From Lentihominibacter faecis (GTDB taxonomy: Bacteria > Bacillota > Clostridia > Peptostreptococcales > Anaerovoracaceae), in the NCBI RefSeq assembly GCF_014306095.1, contig NZ_JACRWC010000090.1:1-14201 (forward strand): DNA of 14,201 bases. Direction: 5' to 3'. This document shows, piece by piece, positions 1 through 7,209 of this stretch. The notes beneath the pieces were generated by a model. It did not search any database, was not told the origin of the DNA, and saw only the letters and a list, made by a program, of their open reading frames with translations. The translations under genes and the position numbers were made by a program. Position 1 is the stretch's first letter; each line of letters opens with the position of its first letter.

Positions 1-66
1 AGACAGGCCCAGTACCCGACGCGAGCCCGGTACCCGACACGAGCCCGGTGCCCCGTGCGGTCCGGG
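1..66. repeat. GC-rich 18-bp imperfect tandem repeat at the left edge
   Basis: An 18-base unit occurs at 13-30 (TACCCGACGCGAGCCCGG), at 31-48 with one change, and in degenerate form at 49-66. The stretch is much richer in G+C than the genes that follow. Bases 1-6 (AGACAG) equal the last six bases of the Tn5 mosaic end, so they may be residual adapter. The frame of lrgA stays open upstream through the repeat, reading as a Pro/Val/Asp/Ser-rich string, and other frames are open too, so coding status cannot be decided. It may be the tail of an upstream gene or a spacer repeat. Confidence 0.6.
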
Positions 67-113
67 AACCAGTGCGGCCTCGGCAATCACTAGAAAACAC
101 AGGAAGTACCAAC

Positions 114-509
114 ATGAAATTCATCAGACAATTTTTGATCATCTTAGCGATCTCTCTTGTTGGAGAGATCTTGAAATACATATTACCGCTGCCGATCCCG
201 GCCAGCATCTATGGAATGGCCATCTTGTTCGCAGGTCTTATGAGCGGACTGATCAAGCTGGATGCAGTTCGCGAAACTGGAAAATTTCTTATAGAAATCA
301 TGCCACTCATGTTCATACCGGCGGGAGTCGGGCTGATGGACAGCTGGGGAAATCTGCATCCGATTTTACTGCCCGTTGCGATCATCACGATCGTGACCAA
401 CATCACTGTCATGGGATCCACAGGACTGCTGTCTCAATGGGTCATCCGACGTGGAAGAAAGCTGGCGGAGGAAAAGACGAAACGAAAGAGAGGGGCGTAT
501 CATGAATAA
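114..509 (+). CDS. lrgA: LrgA/CidA family membrane protein
   Basis: A small integral membrane protein of 131 residues, the usual size for LrgA/CidA. Four hydrophobic segments are visible (about residues 5-25, 30-48, 62-80 and 88-108), with the family-like stretch PLPIPASIYGMAILF near residue 28 and a basic cytoplasmic tail rich in Arg and Lys. LrgA works with LrgB. The pair was first described as holin/antiholin-like modulators of murein hydrolase activity, and homologues are now known to transport pyruvate and similar small acids. The start at 114 was chosen because AGGAAG at 101-106 is correctly spaced; the frame is open further upstream, but through the GC-rich repeat. Its stop overlaps the start of lrgB by 8 bases, so the two are probably translationally coupled. 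The choice between the names LrgA and CidA cannot be settled from sequence alone. Confidence 0.88.
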   Translation: MKFIRQFLIILAISLVGEILKYILPLPIPASIYGMAILFAGLMSGLIKLDAVRETGKFLIEIMPLMFIPAGVGLMDSWGNLHPILLPVAIITIVTNITVMGSTGLLSQWVIRRGRKLAEEKTKRKRGAYHE

Positions 510-1194
510 TTTTCTGGAAGAATCACTCTTTGCAGGTGTGACACTCAGCCTCATCGCCTATCTCGCAGGCAGCCTGCTGCGTAAAAAATTCAAACTTGGG
601 ATTTTTAATCCGCTGCTGATCTCCATCGCGGTATCTATTGCTGTTTTGGCTATTGGAAATATCAGCTATGAGACGTATAATGAAGGAGCGAAATATCTTA
701 GCTGGCTCCTGACGCCGGCTACCGTTTGCCTGGCGATTCCTTTGTATGAACAGTGGAGCCTTTTGAAACAGAACTGCAAAGCTGTCATGCTGGGGCTTGC
801 AGCAGGGACGGTCACAAGTCTGGGAACCGTACTGGGGCTGTCACTGCTTTGTGGTCTGGACCACAAAGAATACGTGACGCTGCTGCCGAAATCCATCACT
901 ACGGCTATCGGCATGGGTGTTTCGGAAGAACTGGGAGGCTATGTGACCATCACGGTCGCGGTCATCGTGATCACTGGTGTTCTTGGCAATATGTTCGGGG
1001 AAGTGATCTGTAGAATTTTTCGCATCACGGAGCCGATCTCAAAGGGACTTGCATTCGGTGCATCTTCTCATGCTATCGGTACCGCCAAGGCTATTGAAAT
1101 CGGAGAGATCGAAGGCGCGATGAGCAGTCTCGCCATCGCAGTGTCCGGGATCCTGACAGTTGTGCTGGCGTCTGTTTTCTCGCATTTTTTATAG
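502..1194 (+). CDS. lrgB: LrgB/CidB family membrane protein
   Basis: A polytopic membrane protein of 230 residues, full length for LrgB. The C-terminal half carries the family signature GASSHAIGTAKAIEIGEIEG followed by a Met-Ser-Ser-rich segment, and the middle has PKSITTAIGMGVSEELGG, also typical. It is the partner of LrgA. Plant PLGG1, a plastid glycolate/glycerate transporter, is an LrgA-LrgB fusion, and bacterial pairs import or export pyruvate. The ATG at 502 follows AGAGAGGGG at 487-495 and overlaps the lrgA stop. A frame extension back to 451 lies inside lrgA and is not needed. The next gene, a transcription regulator, begins 22 bases after the stop, which suggests local control of the pair. 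The substrate cannot be read from the sequence. Confidence 0.9.
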   Translation: MNNFLEESLFAGVTLSLIAYLAGSLLRKKFKLGIFNPLLISIAVSIAVLAIGNISYETYNEGAKYLSWLLTPATVCLAIPLYEQWSLLKQNCKAVMLGLAAGTVTSLGTVLGLSLLCGLDHKEYVTLLPKSITTAIGMGVSEELGGYVTITVAVIVITGVLGNMFGEVICRIFRITEPISKGLAFGASSHAIGTAKAIEIGEIEGAMSSLAIAVSGILTVVLASVFSHFL

Positions 1195-1216
1195 AGTTTT
1201 ACGAGGAGGTTACAAG

Positions 1217-1897
1217 ATGAATAAATCTGCGCCCATGGAATATGAAAAAGCAATTGAATATATTGATCAGATGATTCGAGATGGTGAGCTTGTAACGGGA
1301 AGCCGTCTGCCGACGGAACGAACGATCTCAGAGCATCTGGGCATCGGCAGGAATTCTACCAGGGAGGCACTCAGTATTCTTCACGGCATGGGAATGATCA
1401 GGCGAGTCCAAGGTTCCGGAAACTATGTGACCGGCGATGCACACCGTGCTATTCGCCAGATCTGTACTATGATGCTTGCGCTTGGAACCATAACGAAGAA
1501 AGATGTTTGTGAGTTCCGGCGCGTGCTGGAAAAATCAGCCTGTCTGCTGCTTTCTGAAAAGGGTGTTCCTGCAGACGAGCGCAGACAGTTTGAGGAAATA
1601 CTTGCAGCTATGGAATCGGCAGACGAAAAAACATTGCCGGCACTGGATCGTGACTTTCACACAATGCTGCTGCGGGCAACAGGGAATTCTCTCATGGTCA
1701 CCGTCCTGGATGCCATCGCAGAGGTTTATCAGAAATGGATCGACATCGTGATCCGCAAGACAGGGAAAGACGAAAAAAACAGACTGCAGGCTTACCACAA
1801 GGGGATCTATACAAGCCTGGCAGAAGCGGATACGGACCTGGCTTTGCGATTTGTTGACGATCACTATGATTTGATTGAGGAGATGTTGGAATTATGA
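1217..1897 (+). CDS. GntR/FadR-family transcriptional regulator with FCD domain
   Basis: A 226-residue DNA-binding regulator. Residues 8-70 form the GntR winged helix-turn-helix (LPTERTISEHLGIGRNSTRE, then the wing RVQGSGNYV). Residues 80-222 form an all-helical FCD ligand domain. The four metal ligands typical of FCD proteins appear present: Asp144 and His148 in LDRDFH, His194 in AYHKG and His216 in DDHYD, so a metal-assisted carboxylate effector is likely. Relatives such as GlcC, LldR and PdhR sense glycolate, lactate and pyruvate. The start at 1217 follows GAGGAGG at 1203-1209; the longer frame from 1160 lies inside lrgB. The stop overlaps the next start as ATGA, so it is co-transcribed with the phosphatase. 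It probably controls the lrgAB operon it sits in (inference). Confidence 0.9.
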   Translation: MNKSAPMEYEKAIEYIDQMIRDGELVTGSRLPTERTISEHLGIGRNSTREALSILHGMGMIRRVQGSGNYVTGDAHRAIRQICTMMLALGTITKKDVCEFRRVLEKSACLLLSEKGVPADERRQFEEILAAMESADEKTLPALDRDFHTMLLRATGNSLMVTVLDAIAEVYQKWIDIVIRKTGKDEKNRLQAYHKGIYTSLAEADTDLALRFVDDHYDLIEEMLEL

Positions 1898-2553
1898 AAT
1901 ACAAAATAGCAATATTCGATATGGATGGAACGATTTTAAACACACTGGACGACCTGGCGGACAGCATGAACCGCTGCCTGCGGGCTCGCGGGCTCGCGGA
2001 GCGTTCTTTGCAGGAGATACGCACATTTCTGGGGAACGGGATACACAGGCTGGTAGAATGCTCGGTGCCGGATGGAACGGACGCCGAAACTCTGGAAAAA
2101 GTGTATCAGGATTTTTTGATATACTATAAAGATCACTGCGCCATCAAAACATGTCCCTACGAAGGCATACCGCAGGTTCTGCAAAGCCTCCGGCGCGCGG
2201 GAGTGCTGACGGCCGTCGTGTCCAACAAGGCGGATTATGCGGTGAAGATCCTTTGCGAGGATTACTTCGACGGTCAGTTTGATTTCTCCGTGGGCGAGCT
2301 GGAAGGACGGCGGAGAAAGCCGTATCCGGACAGCGTCGATGCAGTGATGGAAAACTTCCGGATCGCAAAGAAAGATGCGGTGTATATCGGAGATTCTGAG
2401 GTGGATTTTCAGACGGCTCAGAATGCCGGAGTGGACGTGATCATGGTGGGATGGGGATTCCGCGATGAGGACTTTTTGAAAGAGCAGGGTGCAAAGTTTG
2501 TGATCCACGATCCTGCAGAGATCCTGGATGCTATCGGTGTGCCGAGACAGTAG
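1894..2553 (+). CDS. HAD-superfamily hydrolase, phosphoglycolate phosphatase-like
   Basis: A 219-residue haloacid dehalogenase-type phosphatase of the Gph/PGMB class. Motif I is FDMDGTILNT with nucleophile Asp9 and acid/base Asp11. A helical cap follows at about residues 17-85. Motif II is VVSNK (Ser110), motif III is Lys142 in RRKPYPD, and motif IV is YIGDSEVD with Asp167 and Asp171 for magnesium. Size and motif spacing match phosphoglycolate phosphatase, but this subfamily also includes phosphatases for sugar phosphates and nucleotides, so the substrate is not certain. Translation is coupled to the regulator upstream by a 4-base ATGA overlap, with GAGGAG at 1877-1882. Its place next to lrgAB and an FCD regulator would fit glycolate release, which is inference. 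Confidence 0.88.
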   Translation: MKYKIAIFDMDGTILNTLDDLADSMNRCLRARGLAERSLQEIRTFLGNGIHRLVECSVPDGTDAETLEKVYQDFLIYYKDHCAIKTCPYEGIPQVLQSLRRAGVLTAVVSNKADYAVKILCEDYFDGQFDFSVGELEGRRRKPYPDSVDAVMENFRIAKKDAVYIGDSEVDFQTAQNAGVDVIMVGWGFRDEDFLKEQGAKFVIHDPAEILDAIGVPRQ

Positions 2554-2594
2554 GGCTTTGTAGCAATGCGAGGTGAAAACGAAAGGGGGCTGCG

Positions 2595-3164
2595 ATGATT
2601 ATTACCATTGGAAGAGAGTGTGGATGCAATGCCGATGAAATCGGCAGGATGCTGGCGGGAAAATACGGGATTTTTTGCTATACAAAGGCGGAACTGATCC
2701 AACTGGCGAAGGAAAAAGGAGTCTATGAAAAGTATCCGTTTTTCTTCGGAGAAATGCCTGTGGATATGATGATCAGCCCGATGGCGGAATCGCTGGAAGT
2801 ACGGCTTAGGAACACTCCGCAGGAGGCGCTGGAAAGTGTGCTGGGCGGAGAAGACTGCGTGATCGTTGGGCGGGCAGCCGGATATGCGTTTCGAAATCGG
2901 AAAGACGCGCTTCGGATCTTCCTGTGCGGAGAAAAAGAAAAGCGGATCGAACGCATGATGGACAAGCACGGTTTTTCCCGGCGAAAGGCAGTGAAGATCG
3001 TAGAGGAAACGGACGATCTGAGACGGGGATATCACGAATACTATTCCGGGGAAACCTGGGGCGCCGCACACAATTATGATATTTGCCTGGACGTGATGCG
3101 ACTGGGTAAAGACAGGGTGATGCACATCATCGATACGGCGCTTGCAGAGCTTATAGATAAATAA
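2595..3164 (+). CDS. Cytidylate kinase-like family protein
   Basis: A 189-residue protein resembling the cytidylate-kinase-like family common in Clostridia, whose role is generally unproven. Matching features are the N-terminal beta strand MIITIGRE, the GRAAGYAF segment near residue 92, the basic helix EKEKRIERMM near 113-122, and the C-terminal DLRRGYHEYYSGETWG plus NYDICLDV. It is odd at the phosphate-binding loop. Relatives usually carry a Gly/Ser-rich GSGGREIG-like loop, whereas here it reads GCNADEIG (residues 10-17), so nucleotide binding may be altered or lost. The start follows AAAGGGGG at 2582-2589, 41 bases after the phosphatase stop, within the same operon. A link to the neighbouring transport genes is not evident. 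It is not the housekeeping cmk, which is longer and has a canonical P-loop. Confidence 0.75.
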   Translation: MIITIGRECGCNADEIGRMLAGKYGIFCYTKAELIQLAKEKGVYEKYPFFFGEMPVDMMISPMAESLEVRLRNTPQEALESVLGGEDCVIVGRAAGYAFRNRKDALRIFLCGEKEKRIERMMDKHGFSRRKAVKIVEETDDLRRGYHEYYSGETWGAAHNYDICLDVMRLGKDRVMHIIDTALAELIDK

Positions 3165-3177
3165 CGAAAGGATATAC

Positions 3178-3771
3178 ATGTCCATACCAGGTTTTGTAAT
3201 ATTCAACTTCATGATCTATGCTATAATCAATGCTTTCACACCGGGGCCGGGGAATTTCCTGGCGCTTAATACGGTGACCAACTATGGCTTGAAAAGAGGG
3301 AAACCATTGTTTTTTGGCATTTTTGCAGGGTATTATTTCGTGCAGACCAGCTGCTGCGTATTTGTCTATGCGCTGGGCTCGCTGCTGCCCCAGTTTCTTG
3401 CTGTGATGAAGTATATCGGAGCTGCATATATTTTGTGGCTGGCGATCCATATAGCGATCAGCAAGCCGGGAAAAGCAGGAGATGAAAAATCAGCATCTTT
3501 CTGGAAAGGCTTCGCGCTGCAGTTCGTCAATGTGAAGATCTACCTTTTTGGAATCACGGCATTGACCGGGTTTATCACGGACTATAGCAGGGCGTTTCCG
3601 GTATTGTTTCTCTTTGAGATGATCATCGCTACAGTGGGAACGATCGCTACGGCAACCTGGATCGGGCTTGGTATGATGATACAGAAGTTTTATGAGAAAC
3701 ATTTCCGCATCATTAACATCATCATGGCGCTGACGCTTTTAGAATGTATCTACAGTATGCTGGTCAGCTAG
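3178..3771 (+). CDS. LysE/RhtB family amino-acid exporter
   Basis: A 197-residue inner-membrane protein with about six hydrophobic helices, the standard size for the LysE/RhtB translocator family. The diagnostic N-terminal motif is present as NAFTPGPGNFLALN (residues 19-32), followed by the glycine-containing loop GLKRGKPLFFGIFAGYY and the third-helix segment KYIGAAYILWLAIHI near 80. Members export lysine, homoserine, threonine, cysteine or other amino acids; the substrate cannot be assigned here. The start lies 13 bases after the kinase-like gene, with AAAGGA at 3167-3172 as ribosome site. It is the last gene of the first operon, with an intrinsic terminator about 25 bases after its stop. 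Confidence 0.85.
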   Translation: MSIPGFVIFNFMIYAIINAFTPGPGNFLALNTVTNYGLKRGKPLFFGIFAGYYFVQTSCCVFVYALGSLLPQFLAVMKYIGAAYILWLAIHIAISKPGKAGDEKSASFWKGFALQFVNVKIYLFGITALTGFITDYSRAFPVLFLFEMIIATVGTIATATWIGLGMMIQKFYEKHFRIINIIMALTLLECIYSMLVS

Positions 3772-3796
3772 TGAGCAGAATAACGAGTCACTTGCG

Positions 3797-3833
3797 AAAC
3801 AGGCAAAATAAATCCATTTTGCCTGTTTTTTTT
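3797..3833 (+). terminator. Intrinsic terminator after the lrgAB operon
   Basis: A 13-base-pair perfect stem (AAACAGGCAAAAT at 3797-3809 with its complement at 3816-3828), a 6-base loop and an unbroken run of eight T at 3826-3833. It lies just after the LysE-type gene and before the prfA promoter, so it separates the two operons. Confidence 0.9.
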
Positions 3834-3845
3834 ATGAGGAACATC

Positions 3846-3854
3846 TGATATAAT
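3846..3854 (+). promoter_or_regulatory. Extended -10 promoter for prfA
   Basis: TGATATAAT at 3846-3854 is a perfect TATAAT with the TGn extension. No good -35 is visible at 17 bases upstream (the place is taken by the terminator T-tract), which fits an extended -10 type promoter. It lies 37 bases ahead of the prfA start, and AGGAG at 3881-3885 is the ribosome site. Confidence 0.65.
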
Positions 3855-3891
3855 ATAGAGTTAGAAAAATAGCGTGAAACAGGAGTAAAAG

Positions 3892-4953
3892 ATGTTTGAT
3901 AAATTAGATTTTATAACAGAAAAATATGACGAGCTGGCTCAGAAGGTATCAGACCCTGAGATCATAAACAACCAGCCGGTGTGGCAGAAACACGTCAAGG
4001 AGATGGGCGAGATGGAGCCTATCGTAAAGAAATACAAGGAATACAAGAAAGCCAAGTCCGATCTGGCGGAAGCCAAGGAGATGCTGGACGAAGGTGATGA
4101 GGAAATGCGTGAACTGGCCAAGATGGAGATCTCCGAACTGGAAGACACCATCAAGCAGCAGGAAGCGGATCTGAAGATCCTGCTTCTGCCGAAGGATCCT
4201 AACGATGAAAAGAACGTTATCCTGGAGATCCGTGCAGGTACAGGCGGAGAGGAAGCGGCGTTGTTTGGTGCAGATCTTCTGCGTATGTACACCCGCTATG
4301 CAGAGCGGAACCACTGGAAGACGGAGCTGATGGAAGTCAACGATACAGGTCTTGGAGGCATCAAGGAAGCTGTTATCCTGATCAAGGGCAAGGGCGCATA
4401 CTCCAGACTGAAATATGAGAGCGGCGCTCATCGTGTACAGCGTGTGCCGGAAACAGAATCCAGCGGTCGTATCCATACCTCTGCAGCGACTGTTGCTGTG
4501 CTGCCGGAAGTGGACGACGTGGAAGTAGATCTGAATCCTAACGATGTTCGCGTGGATGTGTACCGTGCATCCGGAAACGGCGGTCAGTGCGTAAACACGA
4601 CGGACTCGGCTGTCCGTCTGACTCACGAACCGACAGGACTGGTAGTTACATGCCAGGATGAAAAATCCCAGATCAAGAACAAAGAAAAAGCATTCAAGGT
4701 ACTGCGTTCCAGACTGTACGATCTGAAGATGCAGGAACAGAATAAAGAAATCGCTGACCAGAGAAAGAGCATGGTGGGAACCGGCGACCGAAGTGAGCGT
4801 ATCCGTACGTACAACTTCCCGCAGGGAAGAGTTTCCGATCACAGGATCGGTCTGACTCTCTACAAGCTGGACAACTTCCTGGACGGCGATCTGGATGAAA
4901 TCATAGACGGCCTCATCACCAGCGATCAGGCCGAAAAAATGAAGGCGTTTTAA
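3892..4953 (+). CDS. prfA: Peptide chain release factor 1
   Basis: A class I release factor of 353 residues that ends translation at UAA and UAG by triggering hydrolysis of peptidyl-tRNA in the ribosome. An acidic and lysine-rich coiled N-terminal domain covers about residues 1-105. The stop-codon recognition tripeptide PxT that marks RF1 rather than RF2 is P186-E-T188 in [15 protein letters not shown]. The catalytic loop is G230-G231-Q232 in [17 protein letters not shown], close to the E. coli position. The start follows AGGAG with 6-base spacing. The downstream sua5 gene begins directly at its stop. In many Firmicutes prmC, which methylates the GGQ glutamine, sits beside prfA; here it is not adjacent on the downstream side. 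Confidence 0.98.
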   Translation: MFDKLDFITEKYDELAQKVSDPEIINNQPVWQKHVKEMGEMEPIVKKYKEYKKAKSDLAEAKEMLDEGDEEMRELAKMEISELEDTIKQQEADLKILLLPKDPNDEKNVILEIRAGTGGEEAALFGADLLRMYTRYAERNHWKTELMEVNDTGLGGIKEAVILIKGKGAYSRLKYESGAHRVQRVPETESSGRIHTSAATVAVLPEVDDVEVDLNPNDVRVDVYRASGNGGQCVNTTDSAVRLTHEPTGLVVTCQDEKSQIKNKEKAFKVLRSRLYDLKMQEQNKEIADQRKSMVGTGDRSERIRTYNFPQGRVSDHRIGLTLYKLDNFLDGDLDEIIDGLITSDQAEKMKAF

Positions 4954-5973
4954 ATGAAAACAAGATTACTTTCTGTAACAAGTGAAGCGGATATGCAGGA
5001 AGCTGCAAAGATCATTGCAGACGGAGGTCTGGTGGCTTTTCCGACGGAGACGGTGTACGGTCTGGGGGCTGACGCGCTCAACGCCCGGGCGGTAGGCAGC
5101 GTCTACGATGCAAAGGGCAGGCCCAGCGATAATCCTATGATCGTCCACGTGTGCCGTGCAGACGATTTAAAGAGGATCTACGACCTGGACAAGCTGCCGC
5201 AGCAGAATCAGAAGCAGATCAGAGCCTTGACGGAAAACTTCTGGCCGGGGCCGCTGACCATCATTGGCCCGCGTGCAGCCTGTGTTCCCGACAGGACTAC
5301 GGGCGGACTGGAAACCGTGGCTGTACGGATGCCGGACAGTCAGGTGGCTCTTGATCTCATCCGGCAGTCCGGATGCCCTATCGCAGCACCCAGCGCCAAT
5401 ATTTCCGGAAGACCAAGCCCGACCAGGGCCAAGGACGTGGTCGCTGACATGGACGGTCGTATCGAAGCGATCTTTATGGGAGGCGACTGCCAGGTGGGGA
5501 TCGAATCCACTGTACTGGATATGACAGGTGATACGCCGACGATCCTCAGGCCGGGGATCCTGACGGCTGACGATATTTCGGATGCACTGGGCGTTCCCGT
5601 CGCTTACGATAAAGCCTTATCGCAGAAACCTGACGGTGATGACTTCAAACCGAAGGCGCCGGGCATGAAATACAAACACTATGCGCCAAAAGCTGATATG
5701 ATGATCCTGGAGGGCGCATACACGGACGTCAAGCGGGAGATCGAGCGGCTCCGCCGGGAAAAAGAGCGGGAGGGTCTTAAGGTGGGCTCCATCCTGTTTG
5801 AAGAAAGTGCGTTTCGAGAAGCGGCTCATGACTTTTTCGCAAGGCTGCGCGATCTGGATCAGGCCGGTGTGGATCTGATCATAGCGGGAGCACTCAGCGG
5901 AGAAGACCAGGTGGGGTTCGCGGTTATGAACCGCATGGTCAAATCGGCAGGATATAATATCATAAAGGTATGA
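4954..5973 (+). CDS. sua5: L-threonylcarbamoyladenylate synthase (Sua5/YrdC/TsaC family)
   Basis: A 339-residue two-domain Sua5 enzyme. It makes threonylcarbamoyl-AMP from threonine, bicarbonate and ATP for the t6A modification of ANN-decoding tRNAs. The YrdC catalytic domain (residues 8-205) shows FPTETVYGLGADA, the basic AKGRPSDNPMIVHV (Lys54, Arg56), the SANISG motif (Ser147, Asn149) and GIESTVLD. A linker with the conserved APGMKYKHYAP (235-245) leads to the C-terminal Sua5 domain (about 246-339), so this is the long form and not the single-domain TsaC. The ATG follows the prfA stop with no gap, and AAGG at 4942-4945 lies within prfA, so translational coupling is likely. The prfA-sua5-rpiB order is common in Firmicutes. 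Confidence 0.95.
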   Translation: MKTRLLSVTSEADMQEAAKIIADGGLVAFPTETVYGLGADALNARAVGSVYDAKGRPSDNPMIVHVCRADDLKRIYDLDKLPQQNQKQIRALTENFWPGPLTIIGPRAACVPDRTTGGLETVAVRMPDSQVALDLIRQSGCPIAAPSANISGRPSPTRAKDVVADMDGRIEAIFMGGDCQVGIESTVLDMTGDTPTILRPGILTADDISDALGVPVAYDKALSQKPDGDDFKPKAPGMKYKHYAPKADMMILEGAYTDVKREIERLRREKEREGLKVGSILFEESAFREAAHDFFARLRDLDQAGVDLIIAGALSGEDQVGFAVMNRMVKSAGYNIIKV

Positions 5974-5991
5974 GAAAGAGAGGAGTATTTT

Positions 5992-6420
5992 ATGAAAATC
6001 GCCATCGCCAGCGATCATGGCGGCTACCAGCTGAAAGAAGAAATCAAGAAGTATCTTGAAGGACGAAACATCGAAGTGGTGGATCTGGGAACCAACTCAG
6101 AGGAATCTGTAGATTATCCGATTTACGGCAAAGCCTGCGGCGAAGCTGTTATGAGCGGCAAAGCAGATCGCGGTATCGTCTGCTGTGGCACGGGGATCGG
6201 TATTTCTATCGCGGCCAATAAGGTGAAAGGCATCCGCTGCGCGCTTTGCACGGATGTTCACATGGCAGAGATGTCTCGCAAACATAACGATTCCAACGTG
6301 CTGTCCCTGGGCGGCAGAACGACGCCGGTGGACAAGGCTCTGGAAATCGTGGGAGCCTGGCTGGACACTGAATTTGAGGGCGGCCGCCATCAGAGAAGAG
6401 TGGACATGCTCAACGCATAA
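5992..6420 (+). CDS. rpiB: Ribose-5-phosphate isomerase B
   Basis: A 142-residue RpiB/LacAB-family sugar isomerase that interconverts ribose 5-phosphate and ribulose 5-phosphate in the cytoplasm (pentose phosphate pathway). The N-terminus MKIAIASDHGG has the substrate-binding Asp8-His9. The active-site cysteine is Cys65 in GIVCCGTGIGIS, and RKHNDSN (His98, Asn99) and GGRTTP complete the site. Cysteine at position 65 fits RpiB rather than the LacA subunit, although relatives acting on allose phosphate exist. AGGAG at 5981-5985 precedes the ATG by 6 bases, 18 bases after the sua5 stop, so it is in the same operon. The product feeds ribose phosphate toward PRPP, the substrate of the next gene's enzyme. 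Confidence 0.95.
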   Translation: MKIAIASDHGGYQLKEEIKKYLEGRNIEVVDLGTNSEESVDYPIYGKACGEAVMSGKADRGIVCCGTGIGISIAANKVKGIRCALCTDVHMAEMSRKHNDSNVLSLGGRTTPVDKALEIVGAWLDTEFEGGRHQRRVDMLNA

Positions 6421-6493
6421 GACTGCCCCGCACGCGCTGGCCTGCTTCCGAAGGAAGACAGGGCGCCGCGAAGGGATGACCGGCGGAGCCGGC

Positions 6494-6521
6494 TTTGCAT
6501 AAAAAATATGGTTAATAATAA
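6494..6521 (+). promoter_or_regulatory. Possible promoter ahead of upp
   Basis: TTTGCA at 6494-6499 and TAATAA at 6516-6521 are separated by 16 bases in an AT-rich stretch, both imperfect matches to the sigma-A consensus. A weak GC hairpin (CCGGC/GCCGG, 6480-6492) with only three T residues lies just before. It may give upp and tyrS a start independent of the prfA operon. Read-through from rpiB is equally possible. Confidence 0.3.
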
Positions 6522-6555
6522 AATTGAGATATAAAAAGAAAGGCAGGTACTAATT

Positions 6556-7185
6556 ATGAGTAATGTATATGTATTCGATCATCCGTTGATCCAGCACAAG
6601 ACTGCTATGATCCGTAAGGAGGATACGAGCGTCAAGGACTTCAGAGAGCTGGTTAGAGAGATTTCCATGCTGATGGGTTATGAAGCTACGAGAAAGCTGC
6701 CGCTGGAAGAGGTGGAGATCACGACTCCGATCTGCGACACTAAGGTAAACATGCTGAAGGGCGAAGATATTGCCATCGTTCCGATCCTGAGAGCGGGACT
6801 GGGTATGGTGGACGGCATGCTGGCTCTGGTGCCGAATGCTAAGGTCGGCCATGTTGGTCTTTACAGAGATCCGGAAACTCACGAACCTGTAGAATACTAT
6901 TGCAAACTGCCGAACGATATTGACAAGAGAGAGATCTTTGTCGTTGACCCGATGCTGGCAACTGGCGGAAGTGCTGCGGCTGCCATTGATTTCATCAAGG
7001 CAAGAGGCGGCAAGAAGATCATTTTCATGTGCCTGATCGCTGCTCCGGAAGGTATCGAAGCGCTGCAGAAGGCTCATCCGGATGTAGATATCTTCATTGC
7101 TGCAAAGGATGAGAAGCTCAACGAAAACGCATATATCGTACCGGGTCTGGGCGATGCAGGAGATAGACTTTACGGCACAAAATAA
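6556..7185 (+). CDS. upp: Uracil phosphoribosyltransferase
   Basis: A 209-residue type I phosphoribosyltransferase, the standard length for Upp. It converts uracil and PRPP to UMP in pyrimidine salvage. Visible motifs are [14 protein letters not shown] (residues 75-88), the PRPP-binding loop [16 protein letters not shown] (129-144) and the C-terminal uracil-binding [15 protein letters not shown] (193-207). The start follows AAAGG at 6539-6543 and a closer AGG at 6545-6547. It is separated from rpiB by 135 bases, the largest gap in this block, and followed closely by tyrS. Placement of upp after rpiB is familiar in Firmicutes. Confidence 0.97.
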   Translation: MSNVYVFDHPLIQHKTAMIRKEDTSVKDFRELVREISMLMGYEATRKLPLEEVEITTPICDTKVNMLKGEDIAIVPILRAGLGMVDGMLALVPNAKVGHVGLYRDPETHEPVEYYCKLPNDIDKREIFVVDPMLATGGSAAAAIDFIKARGGKKIIFMCLIAAPEGIEALQKAHPDVDIFIAAKDEKLNENAYIVPGLGDAGDRLYGTK

Positions 7186-7209
7186 GAGCTTTTGGAGGAT
7201 AGAAGAAGA

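Noticed and set aside
48..113. Upstream extension of LrgA from an earlier ATG at 48-50
   Set aside because: The added residues come from the GC-rich tandem repeat, are unlike LrgA N-termini, and the ATG at 114 has a properly placed AGGAAG.
3949..4842. Minus-strand ORF of 297 codons inside prfA
   Set aside because: Fully antisense to release factor 1, with a cysteine/phenylalanine-rich composition typical of shadow frames.
5953..5958. TATAAT inside the end of sua5 as an rpiB promoter
   Set aside because: No -35 or TG extension at a suitable distance; rpiB is only 18 bases from sua5, so co-transcription is simpler.
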